From: Lasioglossum baleicum
Lineage: Eukaryota > Arthropoda > Insecta > Hymenoptera > Halictidae
Length of the DNA: 64,000 nt
Assembly: GCF_051020765.1 (NCBI RefSeq)
Contig: NW_027469363.1
Location: 119,017 to 183,016, forward strand
Direction of reading: 5' to 3'
Shown here: piece by piece, positions 25,100 through 38,300 of the stretch
How positions within the stretch are numbered: position 1 is the stretch's first letter
Layout of the letters: every line of letters starts with the position of its first letter
Translations under genes and position numbers: made by a program
Notes under the pieces: model-generated
The model's database searches: none
What the model was told of the DNA's origin: nothing
Seen by the model: the letters and a program-made list of their open reading frames with translations, nothing else

Positions 25100-25890
25100 T
25101 GATTTATGGTGTCTATTGGCAATAGAGTACATGGCAATTACTCCCGGAATACTTTGTTTGAATCTCGGAAAAACAGGATTGGTGATGCTCTTGTCTTAGC
25201 CGTTCGACTCGCAAAGCAGGTGGTAACGTTATCGAATGGATTGACTTTCAATTTTCCTATTCATTCAAAAAATAGTAAGTTCGACTGCTGAAACGTCTAA
25301 TGATTTGCTCCTGTGAGCGCGAAGAAAGACACTCGCTACAACGGGATAGGATCTTGCATGGTAATGTTTTGTGTAAAAAAAGAAAGAAATGACTTTGCAC
25401 AAATTGGTAATATTCTCGGATTGACTCTCGACATTAATATTCATACCGTGACTTAAGATGTCTATTCTCAATATTTACCAGCGGATATACTACCCGAATA
25501 ACTGGTTTGGCTCTCGGTATCGCAGCATAATTGAAGATACTGACGTAGCAGTGCCTCTCTAATAGATGGCGGTTTCCTTCTCGATCGATTGACTTTCGAT
25601 TCTGCTACTCACACAAGGAAACAAGGTGTCCCACTCGTAACATATCTACTAATACGTTTCCGTGAACAATAAGCAAGACACAACCTTCGGCGTGTTGTAT
25701 TCTCGGAGGGTAAGGTATCCGGTAAATAGAATAACTGCATACTAATAAGTAACGTTCTACAACGGTATGACTCTGTACTTTAATATTTATTCCTTGAATT
25801 ATGGTGTCTAATGCCTATGCTGTATAGGTGATTTACTCCCAGAATACCTGGTTTGACTTTCGGAATCACATGATAAGTGAAGCTATTGGC
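25100..25890 (+). repeat. Sat1 higher-order segment, copy 1 (partner 42,365-43,165; partial at 30,056-30,490)
   Basis: More than two units match 42,365-43,165 in private features: GAAAAAACAGGAT or GGAAAAACAGGATT, TCGACTGCTAAAACGTC or TCGACTGCTGAAACGTC, an A-rich insertion after the GGTAA element (AAAAAAGAAAGAAATGAC or AATGAAGGAAAACTAC), CGATTCTGCTACTCA, AAAACAA or GAAACAA before GGTGTCCCACT-type sequence, and TGGTGTCTAATGCCTATGCT. The second of the two units also matches 30,056-30,490, which carries GATTCTGCTACGCA and GCAAGGCATGACCTA. Confidence 0.8.
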
Positions 25891-26029
25891 TAAGGTGTGC
25901 GACTCTCAAAGAAGGTCGTAACGTTCTCGCACGGTTTGCCGTCGATATTCCTGCATATCCATGAAAATAATGTGTCCCTTTGCTAAAATGTGTACTAATT
26001 TGATCATGAGAAAACGAAGGAGAGCAATC

Positions 26030-26150
26030 GATGCAGCGTGTCAGCTTCTCGCAAGCTAATGCCATCGGCAGAATGTTTGACTCTATAGCTATAGCTGACG
26101 CTGCAGAACTGTGTGACACTGTACATTAATATTTATTCGGGGAACTAGGG
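26030..26150 (+). repeat. Sat1 higher-order variant, copy 2 of 3 (also ~1.69 and ~50.01 kb)
   Basis: It carries GCAAGCTAATGCCATCGG, GCAGAATGTTTGACT, GCAGAACTGTGTGACACTG and TTTATTCGGGGAACTAGG, matching the states listed for 1,690-1,840 and 50,010-50,160. It lies just upstream of the segment paired with 13,130-13,700. Confidence 0.55.
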
Positions 26151-26689
26151 TGTATGATGTCAATACTTTTCAGAGGATTTATTGCCGGTACTACTGGTTT
26201 TCCCTTGGTATCACGGGATATGTGAAGCTATTGGCTTAGCTGTCCGACTTTCTGGAAGGCTGGTAACGTTTTCCAACGGTCTGACTCTCAATGTTACTAC
26301 CTAGATATGATAATAAGGTGACCCTCCGCCGAAATGTCAACTGATTTCGTTTTTACGCGAACAATCAGCAAGGCACTTCCTACAGCGGGTTTGGTTCTCG
26401 GAAAGCAAGGTATTCGGTATCAAGAATGACTTTATACCATTGATAATGTTCTCCGACAGTTTGTCTCTCCGCCATAATTTTTACAACACGTATTAAGGTG
26501 CCCACTGCCAATATTCTATAGCGGATTGACTCTCAGAATACCTGGTTCAACTATCGGTATGACAGGGCAGGTGAAGCTACTGACTTATCCGTTCGACTCT
26601 CAATGAAAGTGGTAACGTTGTGAATCAGTCTACCTCCCGATGTTCTAATTCTGGAATGATGTTAAGGTGCCCATCACTATGATGTCTAC

Positions 26690-27225
26690 CAATTTGCATC
26701 ACGGGAAACGAAGTAATACCCTCAATATAGCGGGTGAGCTTCTCGGATGGTGAGGCCCACGGTAAGGTGTTAGACTGTATACGAATAGGTAATGTTCTAG
26801 AACGGTATGGCGAACCGTCGATATACCGTATATTCAAGCAGTCAATGATAATGTCTATTGCCAATACCTTTCATCGGGTTTACTGCCGGAATAGCAGATT
26901 ACTTTCGGAATCACAGGATAGGTGATGTTATTCACTTAGCCGTTCGACAGATAAAGAAGGTGGTATCGTTATCCATCGGTTTGTCCCTCGATCTTCTAAT
27001 ATAAACATGAATTTGTGTACCTGCCACTTAAGTGTGTACTAATTTCGTTCACTGAACACGAAGCCATACTCTCGATTAAATAGAATAGTTTCTCGCAAGG
27101 TAAGGCCATCGGTGAAATGTTTGACTGTATAGCAATACGTAGCGTTCTACAATGGTTTATCTCTGTCCTTTAATAATTATATAGTGAAGTAGTGTGTTTA
27201 AGTCCAATAATGTACTGCGGGATAA
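26690..27225 (+). repeat. Sat1 higher-order segment, copy 2 (partner 13,130-13,700)
   Basis: It carries the private states described for 13,130-13,700, including AGTAATACCCTCAATAT, GTTAGACTGTATACGAATAG, TTCTAGAACGGTATGG and the 4-base loss after GGAATAGC. It leads directly into the deletion variant at 27,295-27,431. Confidence 0.8.
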
Positions 27226-27294
27226 GTCGCGGAATACCTGGTTTGTCTCCCGGAATCTCAGCATAGGTGGAGCTACTGACATAGTCAATCGACT

Positions 27295-27431
27295 CTCAGC
27301 GAACGTGGTAAAACTCTGGTTCGTTTTAATCTCCGATCTTCTTATTCATGCAAGAAATTATGGTGCCGGTCTCTAAAATGTATACTAATGTATTCCTCTG
27401 GACACGAAGTTATTCATTACCAATTGGTAAC
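27295..27431 (+). repeat. Sat1 deletion variant, copy 2 (partner 22,200-22,331)
   Basis: It has the same loss of ~78 bp between GAAGTTATTC and TTACCAATTGG as the copy at 22.3 kb, with AACTCTGGTTCG replacing AACGTTCTCGAACGG. The palindrome at the joint is 14 bases here (TTACCAATTGGTAA, 27,417-27,430), with one substitution on the left arm compared with 22.3 kb. Confidence 0.8.
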
Positions 27432-28874
27432 GCACTCAAGCCGCTTGTCGCTCTACATATCTATTCTAACCGTGAATTGTAGAGCCAATTGCCAATAATA
27501 TTCAGCGGATTGACTCCCGGAATACCTGGCTCGGCTATCGGAAAGACAGAATACGTGAAGCCACTAACAATTCCGTTCGACTCTCGTGGAAAATGAGACC
27601 GTCCTCGAACCGTTTGACAGTCGATTATTTTGTTCCTTCATGAAAATAACGAGCGCTTCTGCTATAATGTCTACTAATTTGCTTCCGAGAACAATATGTG
27701 AGGCACTGTCTACTGCGGGTTGGGTGTTCTCAATGTATGGTATTCGGTTATACCAGTAGGTAACGTTCTGCATCGGTTTGGCGTTATGAGTTAATATTCA
27801 AACCTACGATTAAGGTGTACATTCCCAATCCTGTCCAGCGGATTTTCTCCCGGTTTACCTGGTTCGAAGCTAGTAATCTCAGGCTAGGTGAAGCTGTTGA
27901 CTTAGTTGTGCGAATCAAACAGAAAGCTGTATCGTCCTGGAACAGCAAGCATATCGATCTTCTCATTCATACATGAAAAGACGTTGCCCGTCACGATACA
28001 GAATATGAGGTTGATTGCTTGAACACGAATTTAGACCATCGATACAGCAGATTAGGGTACCGGAAGGTAAGGTCCTCCGTAAAAAGTTTGCCGATATGCC
28101 AATGTATAACGTTCGACAAAGATTTGACAATCCACTTTAATATTCGTATCGTGAATTATCGCGACTATTGGTAATACTGTTCTGTGGATTCACTCCGGGA
28201 GTACGTGACCTGACTCTTGGAATGGCAAGATATGAGTATTTACTGATTCAGCAATTGGACTATAGTAGACGGTGGTAACGTTCTCGCACCGTTTGACCCT
28301 CGATCATCCTATTCATAAATGTAAATATGGTGTCTGTGTACCAAAATGTCCATTAATTTATTCCGGTGAACACTAATCAAGTCAATCGCAACAGCGGGAT
28401 GGGATCTCGGAAGGTCGGTCCTGCGGTAAAAGGTTCGACCCTATGCCAAATTTTTAAGTTCTACAACGGTTTCACTCTGCACTTTAATATTTATACCTGG
28501 AGATATGGCGTATACCGCCATTATTGAACAGCGGATTTGCGCCGAGAATACCTGGTTTGACTTTCATAATCACAGTATAGATGATGCTATGGACTTATCT
28601 TATCGCCAATCACAGAAGATTGTACCTCTCTCTAACGGATAGACACATGATCTTCTAATTTGCGCAAGAACATAAGGCGCCGTCACTAAATTGTATTCTA
28701 ATGTGTTTCCCTAAACACCAATCTATGCTCTCGATATGGCGCTTTAGTTTCTCGTACGGTAAGGCACTCTGAAATCCTTTGACTTTATAGCAGTTAGTAA
28801 CTTTCTTACAAGGCGCGGCGCTCTATTTTAACATTCACTCCGCGAATTAGGGTATCTATTATCGATACCCTACA

Positions 28875-29044
28875 GGGGATCTTCCCTCGGATTACCTGGT
28901 TTGACACTCGGCATCACAGGATAGGTGGAGCTATTGAATGATTAGTTCGACTCACAATGTGGGTGGTACCGTTCACAAACGGTTTGACGCTCTATGTCAA
29001 TATTCAAACCGTAAATGAAGGTGTTTATTACTAATACTCTTAAG
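28875..29044 (+). repeat. Sat1 half-length unit (170 bp)
   Basis: From GGGGATCTTCCCTCGG to the next GCGGATTTACTTTCGG is 170 bp. Inside, GGTGGTACCGTTCACAAACGG begins like the first half and continues as the second half (TTTGACGCTCTATGTCAATA). The exchange point is the motif common to both halves, so about one ~176-bp half has been removed. Confidence 0.8.
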
Positions 29045-30055
29045 CGGATTTACTTTCGGCTTACCTAGTTTGACACTCTGAATCGCAAGATAGGTGGAGC
29101 TACTGATTTATCGGTTCGTATTTCAGAGAAGGTGTTGAAAATCTCGAACGGTCTGACCTTCGATCTTCTACTCCATACATAAGGATATGGTGGCCATCCC
29201 TGAAATGAATACTAATTCCGTTCTCTGAACACGAAGTCTTACTCCACAAGCGGCAGGTTAGCTTCTCCGAATATAAGTCTATCTGTAAAGTGTTTGACTT
29301 TATACAAATTGGCAACTTTCTGAAACAGTTTGACGATCCACTATAATATTCAGACCAATAATTATGGTGTCTATTGACCATACTGTTAAGCGGTCTTACT
29401 TTCGGAATACCTGGATTGCCTCTCAGAATCATAGGCTAGGCGAAGCCATTGACGTAGCCGTTCGTCTCACCGAGATGGCGGTAACGATCTCAAACGCTTT
29501 GACTCTCGATATTGTAATTCATACATGATTTAATGTGCCGTCATTAAGTTGTATACATATGTGTTTCTCTAAACACCAGGCTATAATCCCGATACGGCGG
29601 GTTAGCGTCTCCGAAGGTAAGGTTATCGGTTAAGTCATTGACATTGCAGCAAATGGCAATGCTGTCAAATAGATTGACGCACAATTTTAATATTCAAACC
29701 GTGAATTATGGGGACTATTACCAATAATGTTCAGCGGATTTACACCTGGAATACCAGGTTTGACTCTCGGCATCGCAGCATGGGTGATGCTATTGAAATA
29801 GCCGTTCATCTCTCACAGAAGGTGGCGCTTTCACGTACGGTTTGACCCCCGATTTTCTTATTCATACTCAAAGTTAAGGTGCCCGTCACTGAAATGGACT
29901 CCAATTGCTTTCTCTCTACCCGAAGTTATACTCTCGATCCATCGTGTTAATTATTCGAAGGGTATGATATTCTGTAAATGGTTTAACTTGATTCTCATCG
30001 GCAATGTTCTCTGACGGTTTGACACTGTGCAATAATATTCATACCGCGAATTAAG

Positions 30056-30490
30056 GTGTCTATTGCAAATACTGACCAGCGGATATACACCCGGTGTGAT
30101 TGGTTTGACTCTCGGTATCACAGGACAGTTGAAGGTATTGACGACGCTGTGCCACTCTCAAAGGAGGTGGTTACGTTCTCGATCGGTCTGACTTTCGATT
30201 CTGCTACGCATAGAAGAAAGCAACGTGTCCCTCTGTTAAAATATCTACTAAGATGTTTCCGTGAATACTAAGCAAGGCATGACCTAATGCGGGTTAGGTT
30301 CACGGAGGGAAAGGTATGCGGTAAAAAGTTTAACTGCATACTAATATGTAACGTTCTAGAACGGTTTGACTGTGTACTTCAATATTTGTTTCGTGAATTA
30401 GGGTGTCTAATGCTCTGTAATGCCCTCTATTCCCGGAATACCTGGTTTGACTCTCGGAATCACAGCATAGGTGTTGGTATTGACTTAGCC
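30056..30490 (+). repeat. Sat1 higher-order segment, third relative of the 25.45/42.72 kb unit
   Basis: It shares ATACTGACCAGCGGATATAC, GGTATCACAGG then AGTTGAAG, CAAAGGAGGTGGTTACG, CGATTCTGCTAC, GTGTCCCTCTG and GGGTGTCTAATGC with the two other relatives. After TAATGC it has lost the CAATACTG element and rejoins at CCCTCTATTCCCGG. Confidence 0.75.
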
Positions 30491-31384
30491 GTTCACATCT
30501 CAAGGATGTCGGGAACGATCTCGAACAGTTTGACTCTCGATTTTGCTGTACCTACATGAATGTAATGTGCCCGTCTGCTAAACTATCTTCTATTTTCTTT
30601 CTGTGTATGGAAAACAAGGCACTCCCTACAGCGGGTTCAGCTTCTCGGAGGGTAAATCCTTGTGCAAAGTGATTTTCGCTATACCAAAAGCGATCGATCA
30701 ACAACGGCTTGACTCGGCACTGTAGTATATATACTGCGAAGTAGGTTATCTAATGCCAATACTGTTCACTGGATTTGCTCCCGGAATAACTGGTTTGACA
30801 CTCTAAATCCAAGCATAAGTGAACCTATTGACTTACCCGTTCGAATCTCCATGATGTTGCCAACGCTCTTGCTCGGTTTGTCCCTCGACCTTCTGATTCA
30901 TGGATGAAATTCAGTTGCCCGTCTCTGAAATTTATACTATTTTGCTTATCTGACCACAAAGTTCTACTTTTGATATAGGGAGATAGTTTCTCCGAGGGTT
31001 CGGTCTGCGGTGAAAAGCTTGACTCAATACGAATAGGTAACGTTCTACAATGACGTGACGTGTGAATTTAATATTTAAACCGTTATTTAATGTGTCGGAT
31101 GCCAATGCCCCTCAGTGGTTGTACTCATGAAATGCCTAGTTTGACTCACGGAATCCCAGGATAGATTAAGATACAGACTTAATCTTTCGACTCACGCAGA
31201 ATGTGGCCACGTCTCCGAACGGTTTGACACACGATGTCATAATTCATTCATGAAATTAGGGTGCCCGTCACTAAAATGAATACTGATTAGCTTCTCTGAA
31301 CATGAACTTATACTGACCATACGGGGGGTTAGCATCTCGGCAGGTAAGGCCTTCGGTGAAATGTTACACCCTACACCAATAGGT

Positions 31385-31415
31385 AACGCCCTCTACCGCA
31401 CAGCCGATTAACTCC
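31385..31415 (+). repeat. Sat1 unit with ~60-bp deletion
   Basis: GGTAACGCCCTCTACCGC is followed directly by ACAGCCGATTAACTCC. The CTACTTTAATATTC through GCCAATACTG segment is missing. Confidence 0.65.
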
Positions 31416-34400
31416 ACGAATACGTGGTTTTACTCTTGGAATTACAGGATGTGTGAAGCTGTTGACTTTGCCGTTCTAATCACAAAGATGGAGGTACAGT
31501 TTTCGAACTACGTGACCCGCTACCTTCTAATTCATACGTGAAGTTATGGAGCCCGTCACTGTAATCAATAGTAATTACTTTCTCTGAACACGAAGGTACA
31601 CTCTCCATGAAGGGGGAGATATTCGCGGATGGTAAGGTCTTCGGTAAAACGTTTGACATAATAGCAATGGATAACGTTCTCAAACGGTGTGACGCACTAT
31701 TTTAATTATCAAACTGCAAATCATGGTGTCAATTGCCAGTACAATATAGCGGATTTACTCCTGGAATGCCTGATTTTACTCTCGGAATTCCAGGATATGT
31801 GAGGCTACTGATATAGCCGTTCGATTCTCAACGAAGGTGGCCAATTTCCCGAGCCGTTTGACACTCGATCTTCTAATTCATATATGAAGTTAACGAGAAC
31901 GTCTCTAAAATCTTTACTAATTTGCTTCTCTGGACACAAACTTATACACTCCATTCAGCGGGTTAGTTTCACGGAAGGTACGACCGTCGGTGAAAGGATT
32001 TACTTTATATGAACACGTAACGGCCTTCAACGGTTTGACTCAGTACTTTGATTTTCAAACCCGGAATTTCGCTGCCTATTGCCAATACTTCTTAGCGGAT
32101 ATACTCCCAGCACAGCTGTATTGACTCTCGGTATCACAGGATAGGTGTCGCACTTGACTTAGCTGTGCGACCGACAAGAGGGGTGGTATGTTCTCCAACG
32201 GATTGACTCTCGATATTCTTATTCATACAAGAAGTGACGGCGGCCGTCAGCTAAAATGTCTACTAATTTGTGTCCGCTAGGACTAAGCAAGACACTCGAT
32301 ACAAGGGGTTATTTTCTCAGAAAGTAAGGTATTCGGTAAAAAAAATGACATTATACAGAATTGATAACATTCTACGACGGTTTGACTTCTACTTTGATAT
32401 TTATGCCGCAACTAAAGGCATCTCTTGCCAACACTGCGCAGGGAATTCATGCCCCGAAAACCTGGTTGGACACTCGGAATCACAGGTCAGGTGAGACCTT
32501 CGACTTAGCCCTTCGACTCCAGATGCAGGAGGCAACGTCCTCGAACGGCTCGAGTCTCGATGTTGTATATCTTACGTGAATTTAAGGTGACGTCACTAAA
32601 TTCAATACTAATGTGTTTTCCTAAACAGGAAGCTATACTCTCGATCCGGCGGGTAAGGTAAGGGATTCGGTAAAGCATTGGACTTTATGGCAACTGTAAC
32701 GTTCTCACACTGTGTGACGTTCTATTTTAATAATCAATCTCCGAATTAGTGAATCTAGTGTCAATAATGTATACTTCGCTTACTGTCGGAATATCTGGCT
32801 AGACTTTCGGAATCACGGGATGAAAGAAGCTATTGACTTACCCCTTCTATCTCAGAGAAGGTGGCAACGTTCTCGTGCGTTTTAGCTCTCGATCTTCTAA
32901 TTCATGCATCAAATAAGGTGGTCGCCACTAAAATGTATACTTCTGTGTTTCGCTAAACACGTAGCTATAACCTCGATTTGGTGGGTTAGCATATCGGCCG
33001 GTCAGGCATTCGGTAAAACGATTACATTTATAGCAAATAGTAACGTTCTCACAAGGCGTGACGCTCTATTTTATTAATCACACCCGAATTAAGTTATCAA
33101 TGCCAATACTGGGCAGCGGATTTACTCCCGGAATACCTGGTTTGTCTTGCGGAATATCAGGATGGTTGTAGCTATTGGCCTAGCCGATTGTATCTCAAAA
33201 GTGGTGGTAGGGCTCTCAAACGGATTGACTCTCTATCTTGTAATTCATACATGATGATAAGGTGCTCGACACTGAATTGAATACAAATTTCTTTCTCTGT
33301 ATATGAAGTTATAATCTTGACAGCGCGTGTTAGTTATTCGGAGCGTGCGGTTATCTTGTAAAGCGTTTGGCTATATAGGAAATTGAAAAATTCTCAAATA
33401 GTTTGACATTTTATTTTATCATTCAATCCGCGGATTAAGGTATATATTGCCAATACTGTACAGCGCATTTACTCCAGGAATATATCGTTTGACTGTCGGA
33501 ATCGCAGGATAGATGAAGCCATTGACTTTGCAGGTCGGACCTTATAGAAGGTGGTAAAGGTCCCGAAAAGTTTGACCATCAATCTTCTAATTTATACATT
33601 GAGTTGAGGTGCCCGTCCCTGGTATGTGTACTTATTCCTTCCTCGGAACAGGAAGTTATACACACGGTGCAGCGGGTTTGGCATTCGGAAAGTAAGGCAT
33701 TCGCTAGTACGTTTGACTGTATTGCAATCGGTATGATTCTCACACGGTGTGACGATTTATTTCAATATTAACTACGCGAATTAAGGTATCTATTGACAAT
33801 CCTCATGATCGGATTTACGCTCGAATTACCTGGTTTGACTCCAAGAATCACAGGATAGGTTGAGCTATTGATTTATCCGTTCGACACTCGAAGCGGGTGG
33901 CAACGTTCTCGAACGGTTTGACCATCAATCTTCTAACTCATACATGACACTGAGGCGCTCGTCTCAGGAATGAAGGCTGATATATTTCTCTGAACACGAA
34001 CTTATACTCTCGAAACGGCGGGATAGCTTCGCCGAAGGAAAGGCCATCGGTAAATTGTTTGACTTTATACCAATTGGCCACGCCCTGAACCGCTTTGGCG
34101 CTCTACTTTAATATTCAAACCGTGAATTAAGCTGCCAACTGCCAATACTCTTCAGCGGATTTACATCCGGAATACCTGGTTTGACTCGCGGAATCAGAGG
34201 TTGGTGAAGGTATTGACTTAGCCGTTTGTCTCTCACAGCAGGTGGGAACGCTTTCGAACGGTTTGACACTCGATGTACTAAGTCATGCATGAAATAAAGG
34301 TGCTCGTCACTAAAATGTATAGTTATTTGTTTGACTCTTGCTATCATATGATAGGTCAGGCTGTTGACTTAACTGTGCGATCCTTGGAGACGGTAGGCTC

Positions 34401-35094
34401 GTTCTCGTCTGGTTGGGCCCACGACATTGTAATTCATGCATGAAACTGTGATGCCAATCACTCAAATGTTCAACTATATCATTTTCTGAAAACGAGGTTA
34501 GCTTCTCTGAGGGTAAGTCTATCCGTGAATGGTTTGTACCTATACCAGTGTGTACCGTCCTACCACGGGTTGGCGGTTTGCTTTGACAATCGTTCCGTGA
34601 ACTATGTTGTCTATTGCCTATAATGTACTGGGTATTTAGTTCCGGAGTACCTCCTTTGTCTCTCGGAATCACAGGATAGATGAAGCTATTGACATATGTT
34701 TGCGATTCTATAAGAAGGTTGTAACGTTCTGGAACGGTTTGACACTCGGTCCTCTAATTCATACATGAAATTCATGTGCCCATCAGTCAAATGTATACTA
34801 ACGTCTTTCTCTGAACACGAAGTTATACACTCTATGCGGCGGGTTAGCTTCTCGGAAGGCAAGGCTTTCGGTAAAAGGTTTGTCTCTGTAACAATGAGTA
34901 GCGTCCTACAACGAGTTGACGGTCTCCTTTGATATTCATACCTTCAATTAAAGTGTCTGTTGCCGATACTGTTCGGCGGATTTAATCCTGGAATTGCTGA
35001 TTTGGCTCTCCGAATCACAGGATAGGTGAGGGTATTGACATAGCACACTGATTTTTCAAGAAGTGTTTGACACTCCATGTTCTAATTCATGCAT

Positions 35095-35350
35095 GAGATT
35101 AAGGTGCTCGTCACTAAACTGTATACTAGTTCGTTCCTCTGAACGCGGTGTTGTACTCTCGTCGCAGCGGGTCAGTTTTTCGGAGCGTATGGCATTCTGT
35201 AAGATATTTAACCCTACACGAATATGAAATATTCTACAACGGCTTGACGGCCTGCTTTCATATTCACTACGCGAATTGAGCTATCCATTGCCAATACTCT
35301 TCTGCGGATTTACCCTCGGAAAACCTGGTTTGACTCTCGGAATCTCAGGA
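35095..35350 (+). repeat. Sat1 subfamily E unit
   Basis: E units have CTAGTTCG, CCTCTGAACACGGTGTT, GGTCAGTTTTTCGGAG, GGCATTCTGTAAGA, TTTAACCCTACACGAATA, GGAAATGTTCTACAAC and GACGGCCTGCTTT. Other members lie near 36,885-37,020, 40,770-40,960 and 51,680-51,870, with a partial one near 52,030. All are in the right-hand half of the window, so this subfamily is regionally confined. Confidence 0.65.
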
Positions 35351-38300
35351 TGGGTGGAGCTATTAACATATCCATTCCACCCTCAAAGAGTGTGCTTATT
35401 ACGTTCTCGATCGGTTTGGCACTCGATGAGCTAATTCATACATGAAATTAAGGGACCGTCATTAAAATGTATAATAATTCGTCCCATTGAACATCATGTT
35501 ATACTCTCGATACAGCGGCTTAGATCTTCGGAGTGTAAAGTCTTGAGTTAAGCGTTTGCCATTATACCCATTGGTAACGCTCTCAAACAGTTTGGCGATC
35601 TACTTTAATATTCCAACCGCGAATTAACGTGTCTAATGCCAATACAGTTCAGGAGATATGCTCCCGTAATACCTGGATTGACTCTCGGAATCACAGGATA
35701 TGCGACGCAATCGACATAGCTTTCCGACACTCAGAGGTGGAGGTAACGTTCTCAAACGTGTTAACACTTAACCTTCTAATCCATACATGAAATTAATGCG
35801 CCCAACACTGAAATGTATACTAATTTTCTTCTCTCAACACGAAGGTATTATCTCGAAACAGCGGGATGGCTTCTCGGATACTGAGGCCTTCGGTAAATTT
35901 TTGGACTGTGTAGCAATAGGGAACGTTCTATAAAGGTTTCAAACTGTTCTTTAATATTTATACCGCGAAATTGCGTGTCTAATGCCAATACTGTACGCCG
36001 CCATTGGACGCGGACTACGTTATTTGACTATCGAAATAACAGGATAGGTGAAGCTGTTATCTTCGCAGTTCGACACTTAAGGAATGTGGTAACGTTCTCC
36101 AAATGTTTTACTCATGATTTTTCTATTCATATATGTAAATAAGGCGATCGCAATTAAAATGAGTACGAATATGTTTCCCTAAACACGAAGATTTACACTC
36201 GATACTGAAGTTGAAGTTAACAGAAGGTAAAGTATTGGGAGAAGGAAGGAATTTACACCAATGGGTAATGTTCTTCTACTTTAATATACAAACCGCGGAT
36301 TAATGTGTCTATTGAAAATAGTTTTCAGCGGACTTACTCGTGATGTACAACGATTGACACTCGGAATCTATTCTATTGGCGAAACTATTAACTTAGCCCT
36401 CCGAATCACAAAGAAGGTGGTAACGTTCTCGAACCGTTTGTATCACGATCTTCTAATCCATACATGAAATTAGGGTGCCCGTTGCTAAAATGTAAACTTA
36501 TGTGACTCATTGAGCACAAAGTCATACCCTCGATACGGCGGGTTTGTTTCGCGGTAGGTAAGGCTTTCTGTATAAAGTTTGACTCTACACCTACAGGATA
36601 AGATCTACAAATGTTTGTCGGTCTACCTTAATATTCATACCGTGTATTTAGATGTCCGTTGCCAGATGTTTAAACCGGTTTGACACCCGGAATATCTCCT
36701 TTGACATTCTGAATTGCAGGGTATGTGAAGCTATTGACCTAGCAGTCCGTCTGTCATAGAAGGTAGAAACATTTTCGAACGTATCGTCCATCGATCTCCT
36801 TATTCATAACAAAATTAAGATCCCCGTCACTAGAATGCTTGCTAATGTGTTTCCCTAAACACGTAGCTATACTCTCGGCACAGCGGAAGTTTTTCGGAGG
36901 GCAAGGCATTCTGTAAGAAGTTTAACCCTATACGAATAGGAAATAGTGTACAACGGCATGACGGCCAGCATCAATATTGAAACCGAAAATTGAGGTGACT
37001 CTTGCCAATACTGCTCAGCGGATTTACACCCGGAATACCTGGTATGATTCTCGGAAACACATAACATGTGAAGCTATTGTGTGTTGCTATTTAGTGTTTG
37101 AATCTCAATGAATCTGGCAGCTTTTCGAACGGTTTGGCCGTTTATCATCTCATTCGTACACGAATTTAAGGTACCCGTCACTTTGAGCACGAACTAATAC
37201 CCTTGATGATGTCGGGGAATTCCGCGGTAGGTAAGGCCTTCGGTAAAACGTTTGATCTCATAGAAGTTGGTAACGCACTCAAAGGTTTGACGCTCTAATG
37301 TAATTTTCAGTGCGCGAAATATGGTGTGTATTGCCAAAACTCTTCTGCGGACTTTGTCCCGGAATACCTGGCTTGACTTTCAGCATCACAGGATATGTGA
37401 AACTATTGACTTAACGGTTCGAGTCTCAAAGGAGGTCGTAACTTTCTCAAACGGTTTGAACCTAGATATCCTAATTCATACATGAAACTAATGTGTCCGT
37501 GAGTAAAATGCATACTAATTTACTTCAGTGAACACGAAGTTATGCTCTCGATACAGAGAGTTAGCATCACGGAAGGAAAGCCCTTCGGGAAAGGTTTGAC
37601 TGTATACCAATACGTAATGTTGGTCATTGGTTCGGTTCAATACCATAATATGTGTAGCCTGAATTGGGGTGTCCAATGCCAATGATGTGCGGCGGATTTG
37701 ATCCAGGAATAGTTGGTTTCGATCTAGGTATCACGGGATGGATGATGGTATTGACTTAGCCGTTCGATTCCCAAAGAAGGTTGTCACGTTCTCGAACGGT
37801 TTGTCACGCGGTCATCGAATTCATATCGGAAATTAAGGTGGACGTCAATAAAATGTATACTAATTTGTGTCTCTGGACTCGAAGTTATACTCTCGATACA
37901 TCGGAGTTGGTTCACGCAAGATAAAGTATTGGGTAAAACGAATGCCTTTATGTCATTTGTTATTGATGCCCGACGGCTCTCGAGCTGAATATTCATGCAG
38001 ATAATTAAGTTATATATTCGCAATTCTGTCCAGGGTATTTACTCCTGGAATACCTGGTTTGACTCTCCGAATCACGAGGTAAGTGAAGCTAGTGGCTCAG
38101 CTGTGCGACTCTCAAAGGTGGTGGAAACGTTCTATAATGGTTTGTCGCTCGATCTTCTAATTCATACATGAATTTGCGGTGTCGTCCCTAAATTGTGTAC
38201 TAATGTGTTTCCCTAAACACGTGGGTATACTCTCTACTCGGAGGGTTGGCTTCTCGAACGATAAGGCATTCGGCAAAACGTTTGACTTTATAGCAATTAG

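Larger units (their letters stand above)
24200..32420 (+). repeat. Domain rich in Sat1 subfamily B units
   Basis: B units carry CTGCTAAAATGTCTACTAAT, GTTTCCGTGAACACTAAGC then AAGACACTC where the consensus has CTGAACACGAAGTTATAC, and GGTATTCGGTAAAAAGAATG. In this stretch they lie near 24,270, 24,640, 25,330, 25,680, 26,390, 27,700, 28,370, 30,270, 30,620 and 32,290. Full B units are then absent until about 39,940. Spacing takes values near one, two, four and five units, so the original register has been scrambled. Confidence 0.7.
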
